A stretch of DNA of 64,000 nucleotides from Trochalopteron elliotii (Eukaryota > Chordata > Aves > Passeriformes > Leiothrichidae): positions 2,682,051 to 2,746,050 of the forward strand of contig JANPWX010000076.1 in assembly GCA_024734555.1 (NCBI GenBank), written 5' to 3'. Numbering within the stretch: the stretch's first letter is position 1; the number at the start of each line of letters is the position of its first letter. A program made the translations under genes and the position numbers. Shown one piece after another: positions 13,503 through 25,591 of the stretch. A model generated the notes under the pieces. It saw only the letters and a list, made by a program, of their open reading frames with translations, was not told the origin of the DNA and did not search any database.

Positions 13503-14177
13503 CTGAAAATTTGAATTGAAAAAAAGAAAAAGACAAATGTGTTGACATGTTCAAATCATAGAGATTTATTTGTAATGAAAAAAAGTCTATGGGGTTGTCA
13601 CAGTCTATGTGGTGACCCCACTGGCCATGGTACACTGCATACACAGGACTACTGTGTGTCATGAGTTTTTCTGCTTCATTGGTTACAGGGCAGTCTATTT
13701 TGACAGGCAAAGTTGGAAGCATTACAATCAAGAAAATAGAAAGCTTTCCTACTGAGGTTATACATAATCCTGAAGAGGTTTTATTCCACTATACAAATCT
13801 ACAACATTCAAGCAATTTTTATCCAGTTTTGTTAGGAATTTTTTTTCATTTTGCTCTCTGACACTTTGAAACAGAATTGTGAAGTATCATCGTATATGAA
13901 AATCAGATGGACACTAATTTATGACATTTATTTGTAATAGAACAGTCCATCCTATGTCCTACAGCAAGCTGTCAGTACTGTAATATTGGACATTTCTCTT
14001 CCTCCATGTAATACAAAGGAGGAGTAAGATCAAATTGCTAAAGAATGTTTAATGAGGCAAAATGCAGATAAAAGGGGATGAAATAATTAAGAGAAAAGCT
14101 AGGAAATATAATGAAATGTAGATTTGTAATCTACAAAAGGGATTGCTTTGATATGTAGCAGGAAAAGCTATTTCCAG

Positions 14178-15292
14178 TGTATTGCGTTTTTGTGCCCAGG
14201 TTTTGGTAGAAAAAGAAGCACAAGGGTGGTTTCTGTGAGAAGGCGCCAGAAGTTTTCTCTATGTCCAAGCTTCCTCCACCAGGCCGGTCCAAGATGGACG
14301 TGCTGCTGGTGATGCTGGGTGGACCAATCAGAGATGGTGGTAACACCTTGATGATAACACATTTAAGAAGAAGGAACAAAAGCACTTGTGCAGGTGAAAC
14401 TCCAGCCAGAGAACAGCTGAGTGAGAATATGTGAGAGGAACAGCTCTGCAGACACCAAGGTCAGTGCAGAAGGAGGGGCAGGAGGTGCTCCAGGTGTCAG
14501 AGCTGAGATTCCCCTGCAGCCCGTGGTGCAGCCCATGGTGAGGCAGCTGTGCCCCTGCAGCCCATGGAGGGCCAGGGGATGCAGAGACCACCTGCATCCC
14601 ATGGAGGAGACCCATGCCAGAGCAGATGGATGCCCGAAAGGAAGCTGTGAACTTGTGGGAGGTCCATGCTGGAACAGGCTCCTGGCAGGGGCCTGCAGAC
14701 CTGTGGACAGAGGAGCCCACACTGGATTAGGGCTCCTGGTAGGACTTGTCACCATATGGGGGACCGCACCGGACCAGCCTATTCTTGAAGGACTGCACAC
14801 CATGGAGGAATGACCCATGCTGAAGTAGTTTGTGGGAAACTATTTCCCATGGGAGGGACTCATGTTGGAGAAGTTTGTGGAGAATTATTTCCTGTTGGTG
14901 GAAGAACCCCATGATGAAACAGGGAAAGGCTTCCGCTTCCGGAGCAGTGGGAAAAGCCACAGATGATGAACTGACCATAATCCCCATTCCCTATCTCCCT
15001 GTGCTGATGGCAGGGAGTAGGTAGAGATGGGAATGAGGAATAGGTGAAGGAAGGTGTTTTTAAAGGTCTTATTCTACTCCTCATTATCCTGCTCTGATTT
15101 TATTAGTAATGCATTCAATTAATATCTCTAATTCTAGTCTGTTTTGCCTGTGTTAGTATTTGGTCAGTGATCTCTCCTTGTCTCAGCCCATGAACCCTTT
15201 GTTATATCTTCTCTCCCCTGTCCAGTTGCAGAGGGCAGTGATAGAAAGCATTTGGTGAGTGGCTGATGTCCAGTCAGGGTCAACCCACTACA
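14178..15292 (+). mobile_element. Solo ERV LTR (1.1 kb), plus strand
   Basis: A long LTR beginning TGTATTGCG and ending CACTACA. It is homologous over its length to the outer LTR at 33505-35234; a block of about 70 bp around 14510-14590 is almost identical between the two. The five flanking bases on each side (tccag and ttcag) agree at four positions, consistent with an aged target duplication. Several short plus-strand open frames lie inside (for example 14421-14813), but they run through LTR sequence shared with the other copy and are not gene candidates. No internal gag, pol or env sequence is adjacent, so this is a solo LTR. It is antisense to the gene. The family is common in avian genomes; I favour an ERVL-type assignment but cannot prove it. 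Confidence 0.8.
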
Positions 15293-18200
15293 TTCAGCCA
15301 TAAGAATATGAAGGTAAATCACATTCAGTTGTTATAACAAGTCAGCGTTGTGGAAAGCATGCTGGACTTTCTGTGTATCTTACAGCAGAAGATTAAAAGA
15401 AACCAAATGCTGATATACCTCTGAATTCTTTTCATGATGAAAATAATTTGGCCTCTTCTCTGCAGCACACCTACACGCTCTCTCTTAGAATCATATGAAC
15501 CGTGACTCTTCGCTGTCAAATCCTGTATCTACTAGATACAAAAGGTTTTCATTGGAGAAGCATCAGGATTCTCTTCCACACATAAACTTGTGATAGAAGG
15601 GCTCCTTTGGTGTTTTTTTCTACCTCTAAACATGCTCTGCATTTTCCATAAGATTTGAAGACATAGGGATGAAAAGGGAAAGAAAAAGCATAGTCCAGGG
15701 AGAGTACAGGTAACTCAGTAAACTAAAAAGCTTTCTGCTAAGCGCAGCTGCTGAGGGCTAACATATGCCATGACAGCAGTGAACATTACAGCAAGGACTA
15801 ACCAACATATAAATTAATTTCTAAGTTCTTTAATTTTTTAAAGAATTTTCTTTGAAGTGCTGATAAGGTAATGGCACTATATACAACCTTGCTGATCTAA
15901 TTCTGGTATTTTGCATTCCCTATGCTTTCCAGTTCAGATCCTTGATTATGGTGGGTCTCTTTTGAGGGAGATAAATAAAAATGCATTGGCATCTGTTCTC
16001 TTCCTCTGGATGGGCAGGTGGAGAGCAGCACAAATAACACAAACGGAGTTTCCTGCAGAAGTAAATTATCTGGCCACAAGCCATAGGCAAGCTGAAGCAT
16101 GTACTAGAAAAACTTATTGAAACAGATTCTTTCACTTCCCTTAAATTGTTAAAGCAAATGCAGTTTCAAGGGAAATAATAGAATTAGATCGTCCTCATAT
16201 ACTGATGATATCCAAGATAATATGCAAGGGGGAATTTAGGAATTCATGTTCTCAGAATACAAAGGTAATATGTGGGCAGTATTTTAAAAATATTTCAGAG
16301 AGAATCAAGGAATCTATGAAGCTATTGTGAGACCATATTTTCTGACTATTTGAGACATGAAAAAAGCTGGACAGACACAGGGAAGCCTTTTTATTTCAGT
16401 ATGCAGCTCCTCTCAACTACACATTTGAAATGTATGATGAAAACCTTCTTTGAAAGTCATATAAAAATTGCTAATTGGCTACAAATTACTTTCAACATCA
16501 AAGTATGTTAATTTTTTTTGGTTTATACTTTTAAGGTTAAAATTAATACAACACATCCAAACATAATTACTAGTAAAACATAATATTTAATTAGCAATTT
16601 AATAAATCATAGCTCAAGGTCTGAGTTTCAAGGCTCAAGGTCTGCCTTTAAAGGCTTCATATCACCCATTCTGAAGTACAAAGAGAATGTTAAAAATTAC
16701 CATGAGCCAACTCTAGTTCTATTAATGTTATGGAATATTTTATGCTGTATAAAATTGCAATGTTCTCAAATATATAACAGTCAATTACAGGAAAGTCTGT
16801 CACTTTTGCAAATTGCATTGCCTGATCTTTAACAGCAACATTTTCTATCAGCACATTGATGATAGACAAGACATTATTCTGCAGGAGTACAAAGGTGTCG
16901 AGAAGAACGTAAGGGCCTGAGAAGGTGAATGCTAAAAAAATTAGCAAAGATATTTTTAATCCTCCTCCCATGTTAGTGATATCACTTATTCTCTTTAAAA
17001 TAGTCATGTTATTTTAGCAAATGGAAGAACTCTGAAGCTTTCAGGTAAATATAACTGCAGATGAAAGATGACAAAAAAATTTAAGTTTCATAAGTCTAAT
17101 GGATGAAGTCTAATTGAGTATTCCTTACCTTCAGAAGTGTAACTCTGTAAGATCACTGAATTTAAAGTTTGTACCTTTCAAAATTTGGATGTCTTTTTTC
17201 CGCTAAACTTAAAAAGATTAACTTCCAACTTTATCTGAACTTAGCAAACTACTGTTAGATTTTTTAGGATATCCACAAAACTGAGGGGTTTTTTATATTA
17301 AAAAAAGTTTAATTTCAAACTGTTCTCAAATATAATATTCAGACATTGGAATAAATGTCTGAAATTCATTCATAAATTAGAATAAAACTGAAATAATTTC
17401 AGAGCTTATTTTCTTAATGTAATACACATTATATTTGAAATATCTCTTATTAAGTGCCACCACTATCAAATTTCTGTCTGAATCACATGCGAAAAAATCA
17501 AAATACAATTTTTTTGTAGAATACCTTTATACCAACTTTTGTTTTATAGGCAAAATGAAATATAAAGTTTGGCAATCTAAAGGCACACAGAATGACCACA
17601 ACTACGAAAAGGATGTGTAAGAATATTTTTTGAAGTAAAACTCTTTATTTGTGGAGATATTCATGACATAGTCTTTCTATTCCAAGATCAGATGAAAAGC
17701 AAATGATTTAAAATTCTTCTTAATGTAAACTTACTGAAGTACTATTTAAAAGAAAAAAGAAAAAAACAAACCACAATAGTTTTATTAAGTTAAAGAAGTA
17801 GTCAAAGTATTAACAATGTATTTGAGGATTGTCTTCTCAACACCTGTCTTACTGTGCACCATTTCATAAAATGTGCACAATTGCAAAGCATTCCAGTCAC
17901 GTACCTGATAACGAGTTGTGTAATTTTGTTGCTTGCTAAGCAAAATAAGTTATTCTGTTAGATAAGAGATGTATCAAGCTGAGTAATGCTTCTGCTGACT
18001 TTGCAGAAAATGCAGTTATGACAAAGAAAGACAGACAGTCCAGGCGAGGCTTTAGTGAACTTGATAGACATTTTTTTTTCTCAACTTTGTTGTTCTACAC
18101 ACTTGGTCATTTTTTAATTTTCTTCAAGGTCTTTTCTGTGTAAGATATTTTAGTAGTTAAAAATCCAAATCAAATCTAATTTTATTTACCTCATATAGAG

Positions 18201-19279
18201 TAATCCATTCTGTGAATGCCTATTACAGATTGAAAATAATTTATATATGATGTGTCAAACCACTCCATCCTCTTAGTTTCCATGAAAGATTTTAACTCAG
18301 AGAAAGTCTGTGGCTCTTCAAATATAAACTGTCCAGAGTCCAGCTCATCTATGTCCATGGGATTACACTGTACATCTGTCAGGCTGCACTTGGCACAATG
18401 TGCCAGCAATAATCAATCTTCCCTAGCAGAAAAAGCCAGCCAGAGCCCCTGAAAATGTTGCACTACTCAGTGCCCTGAGCTGCAAACCCAGTGGTTTGTG
18501 GTGGAAATGTGGGAGCAGACATGGGTTGTGCTTCCACGATGGCCTAGTCCTATCAAGATAGGAACTGTATGAATGGAAATGGAAGTAGGTGTTGCAAATG
18601 CAGACTGGGTATGGGGAAAAAAGGAACCCAATTGCCTTCCTTTGTCAGCAAAACTAATGATTTCAATTTTCCAGATGTCCATGCCTCAGGCAATTCCTAT
18701 AAAACAGCTCTCAGAGCCCTGAGAGCACTAATATACCCAAGCTGATTGAAGCAGACCCACTGAAGTCCTTCCTACACACCCTGCCCATTGTCAATGAGTT
18801 CAGCTGTGGGCACCCTGATTTGCCTGAACTATTTTGTAGATGTTTTAGTTTCCAATCCTGCCCCCCTCCCTGTCTCAAGAGTGATCTTGTAAGGATTATT
18901 TCTTTTCTTTTTGGATGTATCACTTGTATGTACATACCAGATTTGTATCTTGTTCTGTCTCCTGATGCTTCTAATTTGCTTCCCTAGCTGGACCCTGGGT
19001 CTGGTCCATTGCTTGTGCTTTCTGGGGCTTATCAGGGACCCAGCTACCAGACACTGCTTCTGACTTCCCTGTTTAGATGCTGCAGAACTGTGTCTTGCTT
19101 ACTGATGGCAATGCTGCACTGAGGTTAAACTTGGATTCTAGTTTGTGATTCCTCTCATGGAACAGCCTTGATCTTGCTGCTCCTTGTAAACAGGTCCAAT
19201 ATTCATAATGCGTTAAGGTCTCCACCAGCTGTTCTAGACTTGACTTGTATAAGGGATTAAGTCTTCTTAAATTTACTTG

Positions 19280-19599
19280 TGTCAAAAAGGATTGGCTGTC
19301 ACATAACTTCAAGTACTTGCCTTCAAGACTTGTTTTACTTGACAGCATGGCATGACAGAGGAGATACAATCAACAGCAAAGAAGGCTCCAAGTATCAGCA
19401 TTTGAGTGTTTTTCAGTACAGCCTTTTATACCCTTCATCTTACATGCATTACACCTGTGTGCCCTCTCTGCCCTTCTGTGATTGGTCAATACACCCCAGC
19501 ATTCCAGGTTCCTTTGTCTTCAATACTAGTCACCTGCCCTACACAGTTGTAGTCCATTAGGGATGAGGCTTGGCCACAGGCTCATTCCCAATCACTACA
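19280..19599 (-). mobile_element. Possible LTR or retroelement promoter
   Basis: Read on the minus strand from 19599, the sequence begins TGTAGTGATTGGGAATG, followed by a CCAAT element within 'attgaccaatcacag' (near 19480) and a TATA box within 'gggtataaaaggctg' (near 19430), at retroviral-type spacing. That order suggests the U3 and R of an LTR. I could not find a matching CA end, a poly(A) signal or a target duplication, so the extent to the left is unknown. It could also be an unrelated promoter-like sequence. Confidence 0.35.
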
Positions 19600-19942
19600 A
19601 ACTCTGTGCTTACTATGGAGGATATACTATTCACACCTATTACAAAAGGGGGAAACTATTTATAAACATCCAATGAACGTAAAACCAATCAATAATGTAC
19701 TGAAAATACAAACACTAAATATTTCCTCAGACTCCAGATATCACATGGATTTCTCCTATGTATTTGTGGAATAAAAAAGCCCAGAAATTTAAAGTAATGG
19801 AATGATTTCAAAAAGCCCACATGCCATTTTTCTCTTTCTGGGCAAAAAGAAGAATACTGAAGAGCATGACATATAGAATATACAAATGTCAAACTCAAAA
19901 AGTCACTGTGAGACCTACTTTAGTGATGAGCTAAATAATTAA

Positions 19943-19975
19943 TAATTAATAATTAACACTGTTAATTATTAATTA
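19943..19975. repeat. Perfect 14-bp inverted repeat with 5-nt loop
   Basis: Arms TAATTAATAATTAA and TTAATTATTAATTA are exact reverse complements separated by CACTG. All arm bases are A or T, so it is a candidate cruciform or RNA hairpin within the intron. Confidence 0.9.
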
Positions 19976-21105
19976 CACACAGGTGAAGCAATGATGGATC
20001 ATATTTTGCTATGTGGGGTACATTTTATATTCAGAATGAAGAGATTTCCCAAATCTTAACTCTACAATCAATATTATATAGATACAAATCCTCAAGAGAA
20101 GCCAACATTGCCTGTCTGCTTAGAGTTCTCAGTAACTACCTTCACATTTTTATGGTCATCTAAACAGAAAAGAGTTTTAATGAAGGACATGTTTAGATAA
20201 ACTTGGGATTTTTTTCCAAATAATTCCAAGAAGGGCTTCCTTTAAACCAGAAATAAACAGACTGCTATTTATTTAGACATACTAGTTGTCATGAAATCTG
20301 GAATTATTTGATGCTGAACATTGATGTATTAAAATAGAGTTAACATAAAAATATGGGAGAAAGGAGAGACTAGGAATTAATCTGAATGTGAACTGGGAAT
20401 TACTCTGAAGCATTATGCTCTATTAGAAGGACTGAACAAGAAGATGACAATATAGAGGGTCACCACATGACCAAAAGTTATAAAAGTGTAAAAAGTTATT
20501 AATTTAATTTTTAAAATCATACTGCAAACTTCCAAGTTTGACGTGTGTGAAGTTCTCTTACAGGCAGTGGAGGGTACTTTGATATTTCATCTGAATGTGA
20601 CTTTACTATTTATCAAGAAAAATGGAGTACATCTGGATTTGTTAAAAAGCTAAATGACAGAGAAACAACATAACAAACAAAAACGAGATAAGAATAAATG
20701 TGGGGGCTTTAGTTGTACACAGAGGTACAAATCACTGATTCATAACATGCAGTTATGACTGAACTTAAAATCTGTTTTGTACTGGAAAATATCCCAGGAT
20801 CATAAACCCTCAGAGACTATGAAAATGTAATTGCTAGGACAGCGATAACATTTTTAAAAGTTTAAACAGCCTTTTATTAACTGTTTGTGGTTTATACTCT
20901 GAAAAATCAGAAAATATATTCAGTACATTTGGTAATGACTCACACCTAATGGGTAATATTATGACATTTCTATTTTCTTTAAATGTGCTTCTATGGAAAT
21001 GCCATTATATAATATCTCATTGTGTGATAAAATGCAGATTTTTTTAAAGTCTTTTCCAGTAATATATAATTATATCATTTATATAAACAAGTCCTCACAG
21101 TAACA

Positions 21106-23740
21106 GTCACAGAATGGTTGAGATTGGAAGTGACCTCTGAAGGTCATTTTGTCCAATCCCCCTGTTCAAGCAGGAACACCTTGAGCCAGTTTCATAGAAC
21201 CATGTACAGATGGCTTTTGAATATCTCCAAGGATGGAGACTCCACAACGCCCATGATCAATCTGTGGCAGTGCTCAGTCATCCTTACAGTAATAAAGCAT
21301 TTCCTAGTGTTCAGACAGCAGCATCTGTGTTTCCCTTTGTGTCCATTGCCTCTGGTTCTGTCACTGAGCACTACTGAAAAGAGCCTAGCTCCATCTTCTG
21401 TACACCTTCCCTTCAGGTATTTGTATACTTTGATAAGATCCCTCTCTGAGCCTTTCTTCTTCATGCTGAAGAGTATCAGCTTCCTCACCTTTTCCTGATA
21501 GAAGAAATGCTCCATCCCTTAATCATCCTAGTGCCTTTACTGCCCTTTCTCCAGCATCTCTCTTCCTGGGGAGCCCAGAACTTGACACAGTTCTACAGGT
21601 ACAGCCTCAGTACTAGTGCTGAGGGAAAGCATCACTTTCCTTGACCTGCTGACAAAACACCTCATGATGCAGCACAGGCATATGCCTTCTATGAACAAGG
21701 GCACACTGCTGCCTCACGTTCAACTTAATGTCCACCAAGACCTCCAGGTTCTTCCCTGCAAAGCTGCATAGCTGATTAGCCCATGCTATCCACTGGTGCA
21801 CGGAATTATTCCTCCCCAGGTTCAGCATTTGGCATTTCCCCCAGCTAAACTTCATGAGACTCATGTCAGCCCATTTCTCAAGCCTGTACTGAACCCTCTG
21901 GGTGGTGGCATAATCCTGTGGTGTATCAGCCACTCCTCCCATCCTTGTGTCTTCTGCAAACTTTATGAGGGTACACTTTGCCCCATCGGTCAGATCACTA
22001 AGGAACAAGTTAAAAAGGACTGGATCCTCAATTGACTCCTGGAGTACATCACTGGTTACTCCTGTAAAGGTTGACTCCACGACAAACATCTTCATCTGGG
22101 CTTGTCCACTCATCCAGTTTTCAGTTCACCTCACTGTCTACTCATCCAGCCTATACTCCATCACCTTTTTCATGAGGATCTCGTGGAAGATCACACAGAA
22201 AGCTTTGCTAATGTCAAGGTAGACAATACACACTGCTCACCCCTCATCTACAAGCCAGTCATTTCACTTTGGAAGTTTATCAAGGTGGTCAAGTATGACT
22301 AACCTTTGCTGAAACCATGCTGATTACTGCAGATAATTTTCTTGTTATTCATGATTTCCAGGGTTAACTGCTCCATTACCTTAATAAGGATCAAGGCAAC
22401 AGTGAGCTGCTTGAAGTTTTCCATGACTTCATTTTTGCCCTTCTTGAAAAATGACATTTACTCTCCTCCATTCTTTGGGTGCTTCTGCTAATCAATATGA
22501 TCTATTAGTGTTAAATGACAGTGACTTTGCAATGACATCTGCCAGCTCTCACAGAATTACATATCTAAAGAAAGGCAATAAAAACTGGTGAAGGGTCTTG
22601 AAGCACAAGTCATATGAGGAGCTACTGAGGGAGCTGGGATTGTTAAGCTGGAGGAAAGAAGAATGAGGGGGAACCTTATTATCCTCTTCAGATACTTGAA
22701 AGGAGATTATAGCAAGATGAGGCTCAGTCTCTTTTACCAATTTACAAGTGACAAGATGAGTAGAAATGACTTCATGTTGTGTCAGGGGAGGTTTAGGATA
22801 AATATTAGGAAAAAATATCTTCACTAAAAGGATGGCCCTGAGTTGGAATAGGTTCCCCAAGGAAGTGTTGAAATTGCCACTCCTGGAACTGTTCATAAGG
22901 TATGTGGATGAGGCACATGGGGATATGGTTGAGCAGTGAACATGGTAATGATATCTTAACATTTGGACAGAGTCATCTTATAGGGTTTTTTCAGCTTTAA
23001 TGACTATAAAATTCTATGATGGTATGATTTGTGGGTGTATCCCAAGAAGGCCCATGGGCATACATATATCCAGCTTGCTTAATTATTTCCTGACATGCGT
23101 CTCATCCATCAGATGTGTGTTTTAGTTGCTTCAGATTTTTTCTCTGGTCTCCAGGATGGTGGATTTTTGAAGAACAATCTTACCAGTACAGACTGAAAGA
23201 AAGGCAGTTTTTATGACCTCAAACTTTTCCATGTCCAGTCTCATTAAGAATGAGACTACACTTTCCTTTCTCTTCCCCTTGTCACTTACATACTCATAGA
23301 AACCTTTTTTGATGTCTTTCAAATTTCTTGACATATTCAACTTGACCTTTGACCTTCCTAAACTTTTTGCTGCATGGTCAGATAGTGTCTCTCTATTTCC
23401 TGCCAGGTTACCTGTCCTTGCTTCCATCCTCTGTTAGTATTCAATTTATTTTTGTTAAATCTGGCCAGGAGTTCCTTGATCATCCATACAGGCCACTTAG
23501 TTTTTTTTGTCCACTCTTTGAGACAAATAGCTCTTGAGCTTAGAAGTTGTGATAGATTTTCTTAGGCCCTTCCCTCGAGGGTTTTATCCCATGGGACTCT
23601 TCCAAGCAGATCTTATACTCCACAGTATTGTCCCGTAAAAGATATCAGGGCAGTTGAAGCTCCCCATGAAGTCTAGCAAAGTACAAAATAAGGCTTGAAG
23701 TTTAAGCAGCAAGATGGAAATACATTGTTTTAGATTTTGC
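21106..23740 (-). repeat. Long CR1 LINE copy, interrupted, minus strand
   Basis: A CR1 copy in minus orientation with its 3' end at 21106 ('cacagaatggttgag', the complement of the CR1 tail). It extends upstream through the 3' region and well into ORF2. On the minus strand 22113-21613 still reads as a decayed reverse-transcriptase fragment, including a FAEDT motif where active elements have F-A-D-D-T. It is interrupted between about 22545 and 23035 by a second CR1 in the opposite orientation; the host copy resumes cleanly at 'gggtgtatcccaag'. About 2.1 kb of host element remains. Multiple frameshifts and stops show it is inactive. Confidence 0.85.
22548..23033 (+). repeat. CR1 LINE fragment nested in another CR1
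   Basis: A 5'-truncated CR1 in plus orientation covering about the last 480 bp of the element: 'gaggagctactgagggagctggg', 'aggtttaggataaatattagg', 'tggaataggttcccc', and a tail around 'aaaattctatgatggtatgat'. It inserted into the minus-strand CR1 and is therefore the younger of the two. Confidence 0.85.
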
Positions 23741-23919
23741 ACAGGTGAGCTAAGTACTGTTTTCTTCACTTCCATTCAGACATACATAGACAGACATACA
23801 TAGTTCTGCTATCATAATAGAATTTAAGTCACTTCAGGGACAAATCTCTGTTTCATTGCACATTTATTAATAAATGAGCATGAAAAGGAAGTAACATCTT
23901 TTATTAAATGTGTAAGCAG

Positions 23920-24190
23920 ATTTAATATAATATAGTTATATATAATATAACTATAATAATATATTCTATTATATTATTATATTAGAATATAACTATATTT
24001 ATAACTATAACTATAGTTATAATATAATATAATATAATATAATATAATATAATATAATATCCAACGAGCCATCGNNNNNNNNNNNNNNNNNNNNNNNNNN
24101 NNNNNNNNNNNNNNNNNNNNNNNNNNNNNNATAATATAATATAATATAATATAATATAATATAATATAATATAATATAATATAATATAGA
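23920..24190. repeat. AT-rich palindromes and (AATAT)n array
   Basis: The left part (23920-24020) consists of overlapping AT inverted repeats, including the perfect palindrome ATAACTATAGTTAT. It is followed by a pentanucleotide array of AATAT units from about 24018 to 24060 and again from 24131 to about 24187, on both sides of a run of Ns. Array length in the real genome is therefore unknown. Confidence 0.9.
24075..24130. other. Assembly gap (56 N)
   Basis: Fifty-six ambiguous bases lie inside the AATAT array. The 14 bases just before the gap (24061-24074, CCAACGAGCCATCG) do not belong to the array and include two CpGs. Confidence 0.98.
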
Positions 24191-25337
24191 GATTATATCA
24201 TCAATTAAAATTGAGGACAACAAATCTGCAAGTGTATATCATATACATAGATGTGTAAATGAATGTATGTAAATGAAATATCTAAATGAATATAAACATA
24301 TTTGAAACTAAAAATGTTGGTGCTTAAATGTTAAAAATATGTCTAGCTAGCCAGAATGTAAAATGAAAATATAGCAGTGAAGTTATAATTACTTAATATT
24401 TCAGTTTTTGATCTGGGACTTAAAAATCTAGTACTACACATACTCTCTGGATTGGGGCAAAAGGCCTCAGCAGCTGGGAAGAAGAAGCTGTAAGCTAATG
24501 TTTAGTTAGTACAAATGACACTGTGCATACTATGCTATCTATTTTTGCATTTTTTAGCGATACCACAGATTGTCAATACAGAAGCAATTGGAGCATTAAT
24601 TGCTTGTTCTTGATGATATAGACCAAAGGCTGGAAATGTAACACTTCGCTATTATTGTATGTAAAAGTATTTTTTGTCTCCCACACATAGTCTGAATATT
24701 ACTATTATTCACACAAAACAGAAATTAGTACATAAAGAAATCATAGTGTCAGGTTTTGTAGGACTTTTCTAATGTAATGCAGAAATCTACAGCCCATCTC
24801 TTCCTAGAAAAGATGTCTAGGACAGACATGCCCTACGTCTCTCCAGTGTATAGAAGGGCAGTCTGAAGACCTCACTCAAATATAGCTGATTATGTTCTAT
24901 ACGTGCAGAGAGATGATACAGCTGCTCTCATTCTCCCTCAAGCTTACATTTTCCTGTTCTGTACAAAAACATTTGTTCTTATCAGCCTGTATATGACTGA
25001 AGCCGCGAAATGTATGACTGCATAACTATGAAACGAAAATAATACAATTAAAATTGCATTTTGGAACTTCACTGATTTTTTTTTTCCCAACAGAATTGAA
25101 GCTAATACTCAGAATTGTACATTTAGTGGAGGGAAGGCCAGCTGGGGAACTGTTAGGAGGGATAAGTTAAGAATTTCTATGCTAATTAAGTTAAAAAGCC
25201 TATGAATCATACAATCGCAAATGTATGCATATTCATATTTATATATAATTGCAATTAAACGATCCCCTAAACATTGCTTATATAGTGTGGGACAACCACA
25301 TGTGTAACACAAAGCACTTCAAAAGAACAAAACTTAC

Positions 25338-25591
25338 CTTTGAACCCAGCAGTACAATGACAAGAAAAGTGGCCACTTAAATCCACACAAGTAGCTCCAT
25401 TTTTGCAAGGTGAACTTAAGCATTCATTAATTTCAACTTCACAGAAGGGTCCTTCATATCCAGGCACACAGTGGCAGCTGTAATTATGCAAGTGGTCCTG
25501 GCAGAATCCATATTGAGAGCACTGGTTTCCAATGCAGTTGTCGATATCAAGTTCACAAAATGTGCCAGTGTAACCAAGGGGACATACGCAC
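25338..25591 (-). CDS. EYS: EYS-like exon 5: EGF-like domains 5 (end), 6 and 7
   Basis: A 254 bp exon, entering at phase 2 and leaving at phase 1, with an acceptor after a T/C-rich tract ending AACAG and a consensus donor GTAAGTT. It encodes the second half of domain 5 (RCVCPLGYTGTFC), all of domain 6 (DIDNC to GPFC) and most of domain 7 (EINEC to CTAGFKG). Domain 7 carries both an O-fucose site (CKNGATC) and an O-glucose consensus (CLSSPC). Domain 6 lacks the O-fucose residue (CSQYGFC). DIDNC and EINEC are calcium-binding-type entries. Family knowledge: tandem EGF domains of this kind form rod-like secreted proteins. In EYS this supports photoreceptor matrix structure. Confidence in the exon is high; in the gene name it is moderate. 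Confidence 0.83.

Larger units (their letters stand above)
13503..25337 (-). other. Intron between exons 5 and 6 (11.8 kb)
   Basis: No additional exon was found. It holds a 1.1 kb solo LTR, a possible LTR-type promoter near 19.4-19.6 kb, a perfect 14-bp hairpin, a CR1 with a nested CR1, and an AT-rich palindromic tract with an assembly gap. Other stretches (15300-18190, 19980-21100, 24200-25330) show nothing recognisable. Confidence 0.7.

Noticed and set aside
14363..14987. Overlapping open frames on both strands up to 151 residues
   Set aside because: They lie within an LTR whose homologous copy at 33505 shows the same stretches with indels, and none resembles a known protein.
21613..22113. 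A 166-residue minus-strand open frame
   Set aside because: It is a decayed piece of the CR1 reverse transcriptase, not a host gene.
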